The notes below the pieces were generated by a model. That model did no database searches. It saw only the letters and a program-made list of their open reading frames with translations, and had not been told where the DNA came from. A stretch of DNA of 64,000 bases from Isoetes taiwanensis (lineage: Eukaryota > Streptophyta > Lycopodiopsida > Isoetales > Isoetaceae): NCBI GenBank assembly GCA_021234155.1, contig JAJEKV010000014.1, positions 704,949 through 768,948 on the forward strand, read 5' to 3'. Within the stretch, counting starts at the first letter, position 1, and every line of letters starts with the position of its first letter. This document shows, piece after piece, positions 47,440 through 57,228 of this stretch. The translations under genes were made by a program, and so were the position numbers.

Positions 47440-49560
47440 AAACCCGCCCTTTCGGGTTTTCGAGGAAAAACCCTAGTGATAAGCCGAAATAGCCGGCAAG
47501 GGGCTTGGACAAGCATAAGGCATAAAATCGCTCCCAAAACCCACGAATGGAAAGAGCAAAAGAAGGATCTTGGCATTTTTCGGCTCACTGTAGACACGCA
47601 CATCACCAACAAAACAACAAGACAAAACAAACCCTCCAGTGGAGGAGATACAATCATACGTGCCACCGTGATAAAAATACAAAAAAAAAAGAAGGGGAGG
47701 GTGGGTTCAAAGAGAATAAATGCTAATGAGAGAGAGAAGAGGAAGCGTAGATGAGATGTTGATCTGAGATAAGCGCCTAAAATAGCAAACTCCCAACGGA
47801 ATGGGCATCGCCTCCCGCATGCATGCAAAAACATGCATGCTCGTCCCAAATCATATTCTATTCTATTCTATTCTATTCTATTCTATTCTATTCTATTCTA
47901 TTCTATTCTATTCTATTCTATTCTAGAATGGCATGAAACCAACAAACCGACCCGAGAATACCAAAGGACTTCCTTACAAACTAGGATCCGGGGCCGAAGG
48001 TCGCAGGGGACGAAGGCTAAAAGCAAAGGAAAAGGACAGCAAGAAAAGCGCCAAATTGGCCAAACCAAGCGGGAGAAGCCCCTCCCCGCCAGGGAAACAA
48101 TTCAAAGAGAATAAAAATGCTCTTGAGAGAAGAGGAAGCGCCAGATGAGATGTTGATGCAGAATCAGCGCCTAAAAATAGCGAACTCCCAACCCGGAATG
48201 GGCATCGCCCCCGCATGCATGCAAAACATGCATGCTTCGTCCCATTCTAGAATGGCGATCGATGTCTCCGGATCGATGGGATAGAAAAATTGTCACAAGA
48301 AGAAATACAAGCAGCCATCCAGCTGAAAATTTAACTTAAGATCATGTCCACGTACTCTGGTCAAGGTCCTCAACCTCTTCTTCATCCAATTCTACCAGTT
48401 CTAGAGGGCGTGGCCTTCTTCCCAATTGTTGAAGGCAGTATGAGAAGGCGTTAACACTTGTAGAGTGTAGAAAGAAATTACCCCTCAAGATCCTGAAGAA
48501 CGCAGCCGAAGAAATACTTAGAAGAATAAGGTATGCCGCTACAAGGACACTCTAAACTGTATGAGAACTCCTGAAGATCTGCCTTCTTCTCCTACTAGCA
48601 ATACTATAGAGCCTAACTCCCTCTTCTAGAAATGCACTCTACCACTACGAAGCTCAACTCGCAAGATTTTAAGCAGAAATGCCATCGAATCAAAATTCTC
48701 GAATGGACGAGCATGCATCTCTCGCATGCATGCATGCATTTTCTGGGGCTCTGGTTCGTTTAGGGATCGCTATTTCTTGCAGGTTCTTCATCGACTTCTC
48801 ATCGGCATTTTCTCCTCTCTCAGTAGTTCCCTTGACTTTCTTTCTTTGATACCAGGCAGGGGAGGGGCTTTTCCCGGCTTGGTTTGCCAATTTGGTGTCT
48901 CTTTCCATATTGTGACATGTTCTTCCCCGATCTTGTCCTTTTTTTGGCCATCTTTCAACCTTCGACCTCGATCCCGTTTTGATAAGGAAGTTCTCTTTTT
49001 GTCGGGAGCTTTTGTCTGTTTTCATGCGAGCCCTTATTCAAGAATGCCATCGATCCGAGCCATCGGATCGAAATTCTCAAATGGACGGGCATGCATCTCT
49101 CCCATGCATGCATGCGTTGCATGCATTTTCTGGGGCTCTGGTTCCTTTGGGGATCGCTATTTCTTGTAGGTTCTTCATTGACTTCTCATCGACGTTTTCT
49201 CCTCTCTCAGCAGTTCCCTCCCAGCCGCCCTCCCTTCATGTATATAAATGTTTTTTTTTTTTGGTCGTGTGGCATGCGTGACCAGCCCCTCGTTCTTTCG
49301 AGGTGTAAATCTTGTTTTTTGTCGCGTGGCACGCGTGAACAACCCCTCGCTTTTTGCGGTTTTTTCTCTATTGATTTTTTGTTGGTGATGTGCAGGTCCG
49401 GGGGTGATGTGCGACTTCGGTATTCTCTGTAAGGCGTGGGTTTTTTTGTGGGAATATTTAGTAGCGTTGCGTTGTCCAAGCCCTTTGTCGAGATTTTATC
49501 GCTAGGGTTTTTCCTCAAAATCTCGAAAGGGTGGGGTTTTTTTAATCCTGGCAATAAACT
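47440..49560. mobile_element. Fold-back transposon-like element with internal direct repeats
   Basis: The left end (CCCTTTCGGGTTTTCGAGGA, AAAACCCTAGTGATAAG, GGGGCTTGGACAAGC) is inverted at the right end (GTTGTCCAAGCCCTTTG, TTATCGCTAGGGTTTTTCC, ATCTCGAAAGGGTGGGG), about 80 bp per arm. Inside are two direct-repeat pairs: 47690-47855 with 48100-48243 (AACTCCCAAC..GGAATGGGC and GCATGCATGC), and 48675-48850 with 49040-49215 (ATTTTCTGGGGCTCTGGTTC, TTCTCCTCTCTCAG). A (TTCTA)n microsatellite lies at 47853-47925. ORFs of 80-147 codons have no known domain. The sequence is richer in CpG and repeated GCATGC than its flanks. The same terminal motif occurs in the inverted segment of the duplicated units. 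Confidence 0.72.
47853..47925 (+). repeat. (TTCTA)n microsatellite
   Basis: About 14 uninterrupted TTCTA units inside the fold-back element. Confidence 0.97.
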
Positions 49561-49643
49561 CTCGGCAGGTACACTAGCCAACATCTGTAGCACACAATTT
49601 TATTTGGGGTCCAGGTGTTATAACTGAATTTGTTACATATTCT

Positions 49644-50600
49644 AAACGAGGTGCACCACAGGTACCACGGTTGTCGGATTCGTCGATCCCTCGACCGGAT
49701 CATTATGTTGGAGCCTTTGGGCACCTCTCGTTTAAACTTATAGTCATTTATGATTGAGGCGCCTATGAATTTGAAATATGAAATACGATTTTGCCTAAGG
49801 TTTTGAGGGAATATCGAACCTCTATACGGCTTTGTCTATGATTTTGAAATATGAAATATTTCACCTAAGGTTTTGAGGGAATATCGAACCTCTATATGGC
49901 TTTGTCTAAGATTTTTAGAATATGAAATCTGAGGACTCGAACCTCTATCAAAATAACTCAATGTCCTAATAAGACTACTTTAACCAATAAATCCAGTGAA
50001 CTAATGTGATTATTTTTTATCTTGAATCTATGTTTTTTTTATAATAACCCATTCGATTGTTTTAGGGATATATGGCCTATGGTTTCAGAAATTGTTTTCT
50101 TTACATCCATATCAGATCCCCCTCTAAACGAGGTGCACCCTGGAGTACCACAGTCGTCGGATTCGTTGATCCTACGATCCAGATCATATGTTGGAGCCTC
50201 TGGGCACCTCTCATTTCGCTTATAGTCATTTATGATTGGAGACGCCTATGGTTTTGAAATATGAAATACGATTTCGCCTAAGGCTTTGAGGGAGTATCGA
50301 ACCTCTACACGGCTTTGCCTATGATTTTGAAATATGAAATACGATTTCGCCTAAGGATTTGAGGGAATATCGAACCTGGGGGCTCGAATCTCTATCAAAG
50401 TAACTCAATGTCCTAATAAGACTACTTTAACTAATAAATCCAGTGAGCTAATATGATTATTTTTTATCTTGAATCTATGTTTTTTTTTATAACAACCCAT
50501 TCAATTGTTTTAGGGATATATGGCCTATAGTTTCAGGAATTATTTTTTTACATCCATATCAGATCCCCCTGGAACCCCCTGCTATTTTGCTACATATTCC
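49644..50600 (+). repeat. Tandem duplication, 2 units of about 482 bp
   Basis: Unit starts at 49644 and 50126 (AAACGAGGTGCACC). Each contains TCGGATTCGT.GATCC, GGGCACCTCTC.TTT, an inner repeat TTTGAAATATGAAATA with GAGGGA.TATCGAACCTCTA (2-3 times), and GATATATGGCCTAT. Each ends CATATCAGATCCCCCT. The end sequence recurs inverted at 61262-61375. Confidence 0.9.
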
Positions 50601-51114
50601 CTATGTTTGTCATTTTTTGGGTAGCAAGCACTGTTTCATTATATATGGACTTTTCCTGAGTCCATACGCCTCCGAAATTGACGCAAATTTCTGGAATACT
50701 ATGGTTTTTTTTAATAAAGTGATGCAAATTTTCGGGAAACGTGCAGGTAGGTGAGATGGCAGGTGCTATTTCTATTAAGCCAAGAAACACACAGCAAACT
50801 CGGGGTCGCACAAAAGCGCCTTCTGTATAAGAGGTGTTGCTAGTGAAGCTTTGTTTTGCAAATTTGTGTAGCACAGATTCATAACGAAGCAGTGAGAATG
50901 GTTGAAACGAGGCGCCGATACTTTGATAGATTTACATTGCATTTCTAAAATTTGCTCTTTTCAAGTATGTTCTTTTACAAAAACAAGTCCTCCCCTGCAA
51001 GAGGTGCCAAAATTAAGGTAAAAAAAAATTGAACTATTGAAGAATCTCAACCTCAGCCCAAAAAGATCACTTTCTGGATCATGTTGTGTTTTTTACAGGG
51101 AATCTTTGAAATGG
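50601..51114. other. Intergenic, no gene
   Basis: Short unsupported ORFs on both strands (for example 50590-50874 minus). Nothing recognised. Confidence 0.5.
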
Positions 51115-51176
51115 GAGTTGTGCAACATCCCGTTTCAAATGCAACTCTGTTAAATTTGGAATAAAGCATTCCAGCG

Positions 51177-51200
51177 GAAATTGGGCGGGCGCCCAATTTC
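51177..51200. promoter_or_regulatory. GC-rich near-palindrome 1
   Basis: TTGGGCGGGCGCCCAA with AAA/TTT flanks: 7-bp arms TTGGGCG/CGCCCAA around GG, arms 11-12 bp including the flanks. It lies downstream of the minus-strand small ORF A. Its role is unknown. Confidence 0.9.
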
Positions 51201-51294
51201 AGCGCCAGGAACGGATATCAATATTGTTTCACGGGAGTCATATACAAGTTGGACTAATAGTTTATCTGATTACAACAACATGACAAGTAATGAT

Positions 51295-51543
51295 CTAGGG
51301 GGACTCTTCTGAGTCATTCTCACCAGCCACCCCAGTGATCTTTTCTATCATGTACAATTGATGCTCTCTATTCCATATCAGATGGATGATAACATCGAAG
51401 GGATCAGGATAATGGCGAGGATTGAGAGCGACAGTGGTCATCCAATCTTCCATGGTTACTTCTCGCTCGCGGCACTGCTTGAAGTTTTTGTGATTCATCT
51501 TGTAGGTAATGGAATCACGTTCAGGACCAGAATGAGACCACAT
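51295..51543 (-). CDS. Small ORF A of the palindrome-associated family
   Basis: 82 codons if the ATG at 51543 is used, which lies about 45 bp from a TATAAATA on the minus strand (plus 51590-51597). Key pattern: VTMEDWMTTVA, then DVIIHLIWNREHQLYMIEKI. Small ORF B reads ITLDPWLHGVA and HITIHIVWVPEREAYEIDKI at the same positions, so these are homologues of equal size. No known domain is recognised. The protein is probably soluble and not membrane-bound. It is divergent from ORF B, with about 210 bp between the start codons. Confidence 0.6.
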   Translation of the reverse strand: MWSHSGPERDSITYKMNHKNFKQCREREVTMEDWMTTVALNPRHYPDPFDVIIHLIWNREHQLYMIEKITGVAGENDSEESP

Positions 51544-51587
51544 GGCTACACGAAGGCCAAATTTGATGGACAAATTTGGTTTCATAT

Positions 51588-51720
51588 ATATTTATACCCA
51601 TCAAAATTATTGATGGTATTGTACACAACAATTATTGGATATACATACTGCTCATATGTACACCCAATAATGTTGCTACAGTGGCCATCAATAATTCCAT
51701 GGCTATAAATATAGCCGCAT
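51588..51720. promoter_or_regulatory. Symmetrical divergent promoter between small ORFs A and B
   Basis: Each strand has CATCAATAATT followed within 15 bp by TATAAATA: on the minus strand near 51588-51613, on the plus strand near 51697-51717, where GGCTATAAATATAGCC is almost palindromic. TGTACAC and CAATAAT motifs lie between, in both directions (51619-51677). The same two motifs occur upstream of ORF C. Confidence 0.7.
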
Positions 51721-51751
51721 TCGAGTGCACAGCACATTCATCCAAACTTCC

Positions 51752-52003
51752 ATGGCTATGTCTCGCCGTCCTGCTAGAGCTCTTCAGAGGTCGAATCTTG
51801 ACACCCTCACTTGCCTTATGACTTTCGACGATCTTCATGCATGCCATGTCAAAGGGATCACCCTTGATCCCTGGCTGCATGGGGTAGCTACTGGTCGAAA
51901 GAAAGACTCCCCCGTCGAGTACCATATTACTATCCATATTGTTTGGGTTCCGGAGCGCGAGGCTTATGAGATTGATAAAATCACCAATAAATACAATCTA
52001 TGA
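51752..52003 (+). CDS. Small ORF B of the palindrome-associated family
   Basis: 83 codons, open from the ATG at 51752 (in TCCATGGC), about 40 bp after the TATA box. It has a basic N-terminus (MAMSRRPARALQR), then CLMTFDDLHACHVKGITLDP, WLHGVATGRKKDS and a C-terminal HITIHIVWVPEREAY motif. The family pattern is M-[ST]-[FY]-x-D-L, a V/I-x-L-D-P-W block, then h-h-I-H-h-h-W. Function is unknown to me. Two palindromes follow it at 52157 and 52223. Confidence 0.65.
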   Translation: MAMSRRPARALQRSNLDTLTCLMTFDDLHACHVKGITLDPWLHGVATGRKKDSPVEYHITIHIVWVPEREAYEIDKITNKYNL

Positions 52004-52156
52004 GTCATGTATTTCATAAGTTCATAAAAAATTATTATTGATATCATTGTATTATGTAGCATTCACATGTGATTTTATAGTGTTCAATTACTTTTATTTG
52101 TGTTGGATGAATTATATTTGTGACAGTCTGTATTTCTATTTTCTCGCAACTCTAAC

Positions 52157-52180
52157 GAAATTGGGCGGGCGCCCAATTTT
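52157..52180. promoter_or_regulatory. GC-rich near-palindrome 2
   Basis: Same 16-bp core as palindrome 1, preceded by CGCAACTCTAACG, which recalls GCAACTCTGTTA ahead of palindromes 1 and 4. Confidence 0.9.
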
Positions 52181-52222
52181 CTTTGGAGGCATCTAGGAAA
52201 CTTTGTTCAGACGAATACGAGG

Positions 52223-52248
52223 GCAAATTGGGCGGGCGCCCAATTTGC
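52223..52248. promoter_or_regulatory. GC-rich near-palindrome 3
   Basis: GCAAATTGGGCG, GG, CGCCCAATTTGC: 12-bp perfect arms around GG. It lies 42 bp from palindrome 2, same core, with slightly different outer arms that still pair (GC...GC). The compensated outer pair suggests the fold matters. Confidence 0.9.
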
Positions 52249-52376
52249 ACACAACAAATTGGTGTCTTGAAATTGTGGGTTATGCTCCTTCATAAAAATA
52301 GATAGAACCAGTTCCATTCATATAGAATTGCAGTACATAGATGGGGTACACATATTATAAAATCAATGAAACATCA

Positions 52377-52830
52377 TGACTTCGGCGTGTAGATAGTTCG
52401 ACAAAAGCGAGAATAGAGTAGAAAATATCGGGGAGCGAGGTTTTGATCAATGCCTAGTTCGACCTGAATAAGATCACCCAGATCGAACTCATCAATGTAA
52501 TTTCTGCTATACATATCCAGCCATTCATCTAATTCAAGGATCGAGTGAGGAGTGTTGACAATGAGCTTGGTTACCAAAGCTTCACGTTGCCTTTTTTCCT
52601 TCTTATAAAGCTTCTTAAATAATGGACTGAAGGTGTTGTGCAGCCAAACATCCTCTAATTCGAGTAGCCTCTTCAGGGCCTCTCCCTTGTAAATATGTCA
52701 TTTCAATGATGTCAGGCAAGCTTCCAGCTCCACCCTACTGAGTTGATCATTGCTTTCCTTTAACAACTCTTCCCCACGGAGGAGCTTCATGACCTGCCCA
52801 CTGATTTCCTTTCTTCCGATGAAAAAAAAT
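52377..52830 (-). pseudogene. Charged, helix-rich coding segment, possible 3' exon of the methyltransferase-like gene
   Basis: The minus strand reads IGRKEISGQVMKLLRGEELL, then SNDQLSRVELEACLTSLK, one break, then GEALKRLLELEDVWLHNTF, FKKLYKKEKRQREALVTKL and DEWLDMYSRNYIDEFDLGDL, to a stop at 52377. It is rich in Glu/Lys/Leu, probably helical, with no recognised domain. It lies immediately downstream of the methyltransferase-like frame and may be joined to it by an intron (52831-52902) or be a separate short gene. Confidence 0.4.
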
Positions 52831-52902
52831 ATATATTTCAGATATTTTGGTAACACATCAATTTTGGTAATGATAATAATAATTTGTTAGTCAGTTTTGA
52901 AT

Positions 52903-54054
52903 TCAAAGGTCCAAAATGTACTCCTCATCACCCTTCTTGGTTGCCTCAGGCTGTTCTTTTGTTGTCGACTGCTGCTTGTCCGGTGAAGTAACCCGTTCTT
53001 CTTCAGCTTTGTCTTCTGGATTAACAACTGCAGCAACTTCTTTTAGCTCTACAAAATCAACCTCTTAGATCCATGAGGCTCGTGAGAGGTGGCTGAATCT
53101 CGATGATGTCATCTTGGCAAAATCGGATGAGGATTTGGCGCCTAGCTCTTGATTCTCATCGAGGGAAGATTTGGTAAGACAGCCAATCTCATCTTAATGA
53201 AGTTCGACCTCCTTGTCTATGTCCCTGACCACACAATTTGGCCCTTCTTGAGTGCACATGCAATGGTGGTTTTTGAGCGAGGAGAACGCATCAAGCACCC
53301 AATCTCCTAGGGAGAAAACATGTCAATGAGATGGTTGATGAGTTTTGGGGCTTCGATAGTGGTTCAATTACGCATATTACTTTCGGGTCTTGCGACACGT
53401 AACTGCAGCGAGGAAACTCTAAAACATTTGAGAAGTCGGTCGCGAGGCGAAGTGTTGAAATGCTCCATGGTCCTCTTGCCATGAAGCTCCGGTAACCAGC
53501 GTCGCGAGATATTCCACTTTGCTTAACGGCACTGGGGCCTCCACCATGATAATTTATATTAGTTTTGTACCTTCAAGAGAAAGGGCATTGGTCAGCAACT
53601 AAAAACATAACAAGTAGTGTATTCGAATACTAAGTTCTCGTAACCGGCTTGGGGGAGATCCAAAGTGATTTTTGAAGTGGCCGACAAGACCAACTTGCAT
53701 CTTGGAGTGAAATACCACTAACCGCCGGTGTCTGGCTGTGGTGATCTTCATTAAGCCTTTTATAAATTCATTGAAATCGCATGCTTAAAGGGGCGTCATC
53801 GTATCGGTGTCTTTAATCTTGAAGCCGTAGGGAATGTCGGCAATGATTAGCGTGAAATCTTGTGGCTTCACACTCGCTACAAGCCGTGCGATCTCCATGT
53901 ACAATTGAGTAAAGATTATTTTGGTCGAATAAAGTAAAGCGTTTCATAGTCCGTTCTTTGCGATCTCTGATCCGCGCTCACGGCAAAGTTTTTTTCGCGG
54001 CGATCCTTACAGGTGCATGAAACCCTACGGTAGATCCTTGTTTTTCTTCTTACT
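52903..54054 (-). pseudogene. Beta-class DNA methyltransferase-like gene, main part
   Basis: On the minus strand: IARLVASVKPQDFTLIIADI then PYGFKIKDTDTM, with motif IV-like ADIPYGF at plus 53821-53841 (compare DPPY). FNEFIKGLMKITTARHRRLV and VFHSKMQVGLVGHFK follow. After about 500 bp come APKLINHLIDMFS and GDWVLDAFS (motif I, plus 53281-53298), then QEGPNCVVRDIDKEVEL (motif II-like acidic residue). Motif IV before motif I is the beta-class order of N6-adenine/N4-cytosine methyltransferases. The tail is acidic (NPEDKAEEERVTSPDKQQ) and ends at 52903. There are several frame breaks. The DIPY variant and the changed residues after VLDAFS leave activity doubtful. Family membership is my inference from motifs. 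Confidence 0.5.
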
Positions 54055-54122
54055 CTGCAAAATCAGAAAATAATTAGAACATTTACAAATCACGCTACCT
54101 AAGCGCCCAAAGCAAGGCTTAC
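54055..54122 (-). other. Intron of the methyltransferase-like gene
   Basis: On the minus strand the donor GTAAGCC begins at 54122 and the acceptor CTGATTTTGCAG ends at 54055, 68 nt in between. The interior is AT-rich (TTTGTAAATGTTCTAATTAT). This argues that the gene passed through, or uses, plant splicing and is not a recent bacterial insert. Confidence 0.6.
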
Positions 54123-54319
54123 CCGGCCTTCAAAATTTGGAGCATCTTGAACAATTCTCTCGTCGGATGTAGCAATAGGATAAAGCTCCTTGCACCAGGA
54201 GGCCACTCCAAGAGTAGAGCTCGTCCAGAAGATGAAGGCAACAACGATAGCGAGATTACATGTTCTCCGACCAAAGTACCCGAAATTGGGGGTGGATTAT
54301 GGATTGAGAGCATGTTCAT
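54123..54319 (-). pseudogene. Upstream exon of the methyltransferase-like gene
   Basis: Open for 66 codons on the minus strand: NPPPISGTLVGEHVI, LLLEWPPGARSFILLLHP and TRELFKMLQILKA, running into the GTAAGCC donor. No domain is recognised. The assignment rests on the splice site and position. Confidence 0.4.
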
Positions 54320-54389
54320 GCGAGAAGGAAAAACCTTATGGGCGAGAACAAAATGAGGAGAATTCTAAGAACTACTAGATCTTTGCTCA

Positions 54390-56420
54390 TTGGGTTTGCA
54401 TCACCAAATTGAACATGTCTAAACAGTTCGATGACATTATGAATCAAAATGCCTACTTGGCATACGATTGTAAAAGGCAGACCCTTAAAACATTCTTGCA
54501 CTACATTAGAGGAGAACAAGTGTGCGAAATGTTTTATGGTTGTTCACCGTCTAGAATCCACTAGAATGTCTCGAATACAGAAGATTGGATAAAGTCCACG
54601 CAATTGATGATCGCTGCGGGCAGGGAAGAGTTGTAACAATGCCTTAGGTCTTTGTAGCTTGGATGGAGAAATATTTTAGAGAGACATGTGAAAAGCTGCC
54701 AAGCGGTAAAATGTATCATTTGACGAGACAACATCACAAAAAAAGATGTCTTCAACGAGTACAAAGAAACATGCACTTTCGGTCTCAACACATCTCTTAC
54801 TCTCACTTCACTAGGCTGTGGAAAGTTCGGTTTGGTCTTGTGAAAATTCGAAAACATAGGATGTCACGTGTGCTCAGCGTGTGCGAATTGAAGAGCCAAA
54901 AAAAGCGCAAAGGCAGAGGTCGAAAAAAGTAAGTTGAAGTTCTTCATTCTCTAACTTGTTTCAAAAAATTGTTTTGACCTGAATTCTTGAGCGGATATCG
55001 TTACCAGCGAAGCTTGCTAGACAAGTGACCAACAAGCGGTAGAGAAGGAAGCTTGCTAAGCACGGGGAAAAAAAGCTCTTGAGCGTCCGCTGCGGTATAT
55101 ATGCATTTGTGATTGATGGGATGGATCGAGAAAAAAGACTACTATTCCTCATTTCTTGAATATTCCTAAAGATGTGCGGAGAATTTGCTTTGTTAAGGTC
55201 CACCTTGTTGGAGCTATGGTCTTCAAAGGAAGTCTAAAGTGCAATGTCTTTTTGGCGTATCCTAACTTGCATGGTGACCCGAACCTCTTTGTTACAATTC
55301 TTAATAAGGTGCTTTGTGAGCAAGAGCAATTACCTCCGGTGCTCTACTGCGGCTTGACAACACTACCCGGGGAGAACAAGAATCAAACACTCTTTGCTTA
55401 TTGTGCCATGCTAGTGGAGCTAGGGATCTTCAAAAAGTCAAGCTTGGATTCTTACTTGTAGGGCACACTCATGATCGAGATAGACCGGATGTTTTGTGAT
55501 TTTCCGTTAGTCTAAGAAGAAAGAAGGCTTTTGTCTTCCTACTTTGGTTCGAATCATTGAAGACTCTTACACTCCCATGCCGGTGGTTGAGCTTCTAGTG
55601 GAGGCTAGCGACTTTAGGGAATTTGTTTTTTTCTCGGCGTGGCTCTAGAAGAAGGCTGTGAACAAGTTGAGCGATATTACATTTCAACACCACATCAAGT
55701 TTTACTTGAAGGATGAATGAGTTTTTTACAAAGGGAAGAAATACACCACTACTAAAACTGGAGTCCACCGGAGGGGTTTGCGCTTCCTTAAGTATATTCA
55801 CGACACTTGCTTAATAGAGCGTCTTTGGCGACTTCCTCTAAAAAACCCAAAAGAGTCAAAGCGAAAAAAAAGCACCGGCTAACTCCTTAAAAGCAATTGA
55901 AAGTGGAATTTTCTGCGGGCTTTAAGTACTTCTTAGAAGAAGACCAAATGTGGTGGAGAGGCTTCTTTCTTTGAACAAGCGATTGTGAATCAAAACTTAG
56001 CTCTAAGGCAAATGGAGGAAGCTTTCCATTGGCCTAATGCCTTCCACGAACTCGAACCAGGCGGGGCCCGGTAGCACCGATGGCGCCACCCGGTCTGGGA
56101 AGATGAGGATCGGGTCATGTACCTCGGGCCAAGGCATAAAAATGAACTGCGAGGTAATATCCGCGAAATTACCAAAGGTATGTTGATTGCTACTCCGGTG
56201 AGGGCGATGATAAAGGCGACCTTTCTTGATAGCAAAAGTACTTGACGCGGTCAAAAGAGGAAGGCTTGGTGACTAAACTCAAGATTCAGCTGGATGGCTA
56301 CACGTTAGGAAAATGCTTTTGAAGGCGGATATGATTTAGAAATGAAAAGTCAAGGCAAGGGAAAAACTCAAGAGAGTGGGTAATAGGGATGAGCTAGACT
56401 TACGCATAAAGTGAGTATTC
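54390..56420 (+). pseudogene. DUF7869-like transposon protein gene, frame-disrupted
   Basis: Consecutive plus-strand pieces follow a widespread TE-like family. KLNMSKQFDDIMNQNAYLAY and FLHYIRGEQVCEMFYGCSPS (54408-54560) come first, then MEKYFRETCEKLPSGKMYHL (54663), HFTRLWKVRFGLVKIRKHRM and an RKK tail reaching a GTAAGT donor near 54927. The core has VIDGMDREK, TIPHFLNIPKDVRRICFVKV, HLVGAMVFKG, LPPVLYCGLTTLPGENKNQT (standing for QLDN..RENKN), LFAYCAMLVELGIFK and, one frame over, KVKLGFLLVGHTHD. Downstream: VVELLVEASDFREF, DITFQHHIKFYLKDE, EEDQMWWRGFF and EAFHWPNAFHEL. The ordered Asp, Asp/Asn and GHTHD motifs suggest an RNase-H-like fold, possibly a transposase. The Asp-Asn pair is changed here (GLTT..GENKN). 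About eight frame changes occur. Confidence 0.65.
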
Positions 56421-57094
56421 TATGTTATGATTTCAAATTGAAATCGACAATCGTTCACCTTGAGAGAACAATCAATTTACTTAAGAAGGCATGTAGCTCT
56501 GAGGGAAGAAGATGAAGAAGAGGGTGGTAATGCTTGACCTCTGTTGGCCGATGGCGAGGGAAGATAACTCAAGCACTTCCTCAAGCGAAAAAAGCGAAAG
56601 GTGGCGAAGATGGCATAAATGAGGATGAAGATGTCTTTGGATCCCTCTGTGATCCTCCTCACACTTTTGTACATAACTAAGTCTTGTAAAAAAATTTGTA
56701 AAATTTTGTAAGTGAATGTGAAGATTTTGTCTTCAATTTTTGAAAATACTACAATTTCAGTTGTAAACTTCACTTAAAGTTTTGGTTAAAATATATGTTC
56801 CCTCAAATTAGAGGTTCTCTCTAAAAACATACTTCATCCAAATTCTTATTGCTAGAAAAGTGTCACTTTGAAATAGCTAATTCTCTCATTGCACAACAAA
56901 ATTAGTGATTTTGGGGGGGGTCAAGATACAGTTTTATGTCTTTTTTTTTTTTTAACCTCATTTTAGCCCCTTTTTTGAAAAAAAAAGGGAATCTTCGAGG
57001 AATATTCCTTTTGCTCCCGTTTCAACGATCCCCTCTCGTTTCTATTGCAACTCTGTTATTTGTCATCAAAAAACCGAAGTAACTCGCTCCGCTT
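56421..57094. other. Downstream of the DUF7869-like gene
   Basis: AT-rich; a minus-strand ORF (56773-56477) shows no motif. A G run (56910-56918) and a T run (56941-56953) are present. CGTTTCTATTGCAACTCTGTTA-like sequence at 57037-57058 echoes 51131-51152. Confidence 0.5.
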
Positions 57095-57118
57095 GAAAAT
57101 GGGCGGCCGCCCAATTTC
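57095..57118. promoter_or_regulatory. GC-rich palindrome 4
   Basis: TGGGCGGCCGCCCA is a perfect 14-bp palindrome with A/T flanks. It is a variant of the core with GGCC instead of GGGCGC in the centre. It lies directly upstream of the 13-bp repeat array and ORF C. Confidence 0.9.
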
Positions 57119-57125
57119 TTGTACG

Positions 57126-57183
57126 TGTACATGATAACTGTACATGATAACTGTACATGATAATTGTACATGATAATTGTACA
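57126..57183 (+). repeat. 13-bp direct repeat array, TGTACATGATAAY x 4 plus TGTACA
   Basis: TGTACA starts at 57126, 57139, 57152, 57165 and 57178, an exact 13-bp period. It lies 46 bp upstream of a TATA box (TATAAAAG at 57229) and just after palindrome 4. TGTACA is itself palindromic and holds GTAC, the core bound by plant SBP/SPL factors. Alternatively it is an iteron-like binding array for an element protein. Confidence 0.93.
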
Positions 57184-57228
57184 CGCTCAATAATGGCGGT
57201 ACAATCTACACCAATAATTTTACTTCAC

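Noticed and set aside
47833-48216. Overlapping ORFs of 71-93 codons inside the fold-back element
   Set aside because: They include microsatellite translation and directly repeated non-coding DNA; no conserved motif.
51177-52248. Geminivirus-like replication origin at the GC palindromes
   Set aside because: The stems have loops of only 2-4 bases, I saw no TAATATTAC-type nonamer near any of them, and no Rep motifs are present in the neighbouring frames.
53291-53482. 63-codon minus ORF as a separate gene
   Set aside because: It overlaps the methyltransferase-like coding track in another frame and has no motif of its own.
54147-54356. Plus-strand 69-codon ORF as the start of the DUF7869-like gene
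   Set aside because: The minus strand of the same stretch runs into a proper splice donor, and the plus translation does not resemble the family; clear similarity starts only near 54390.
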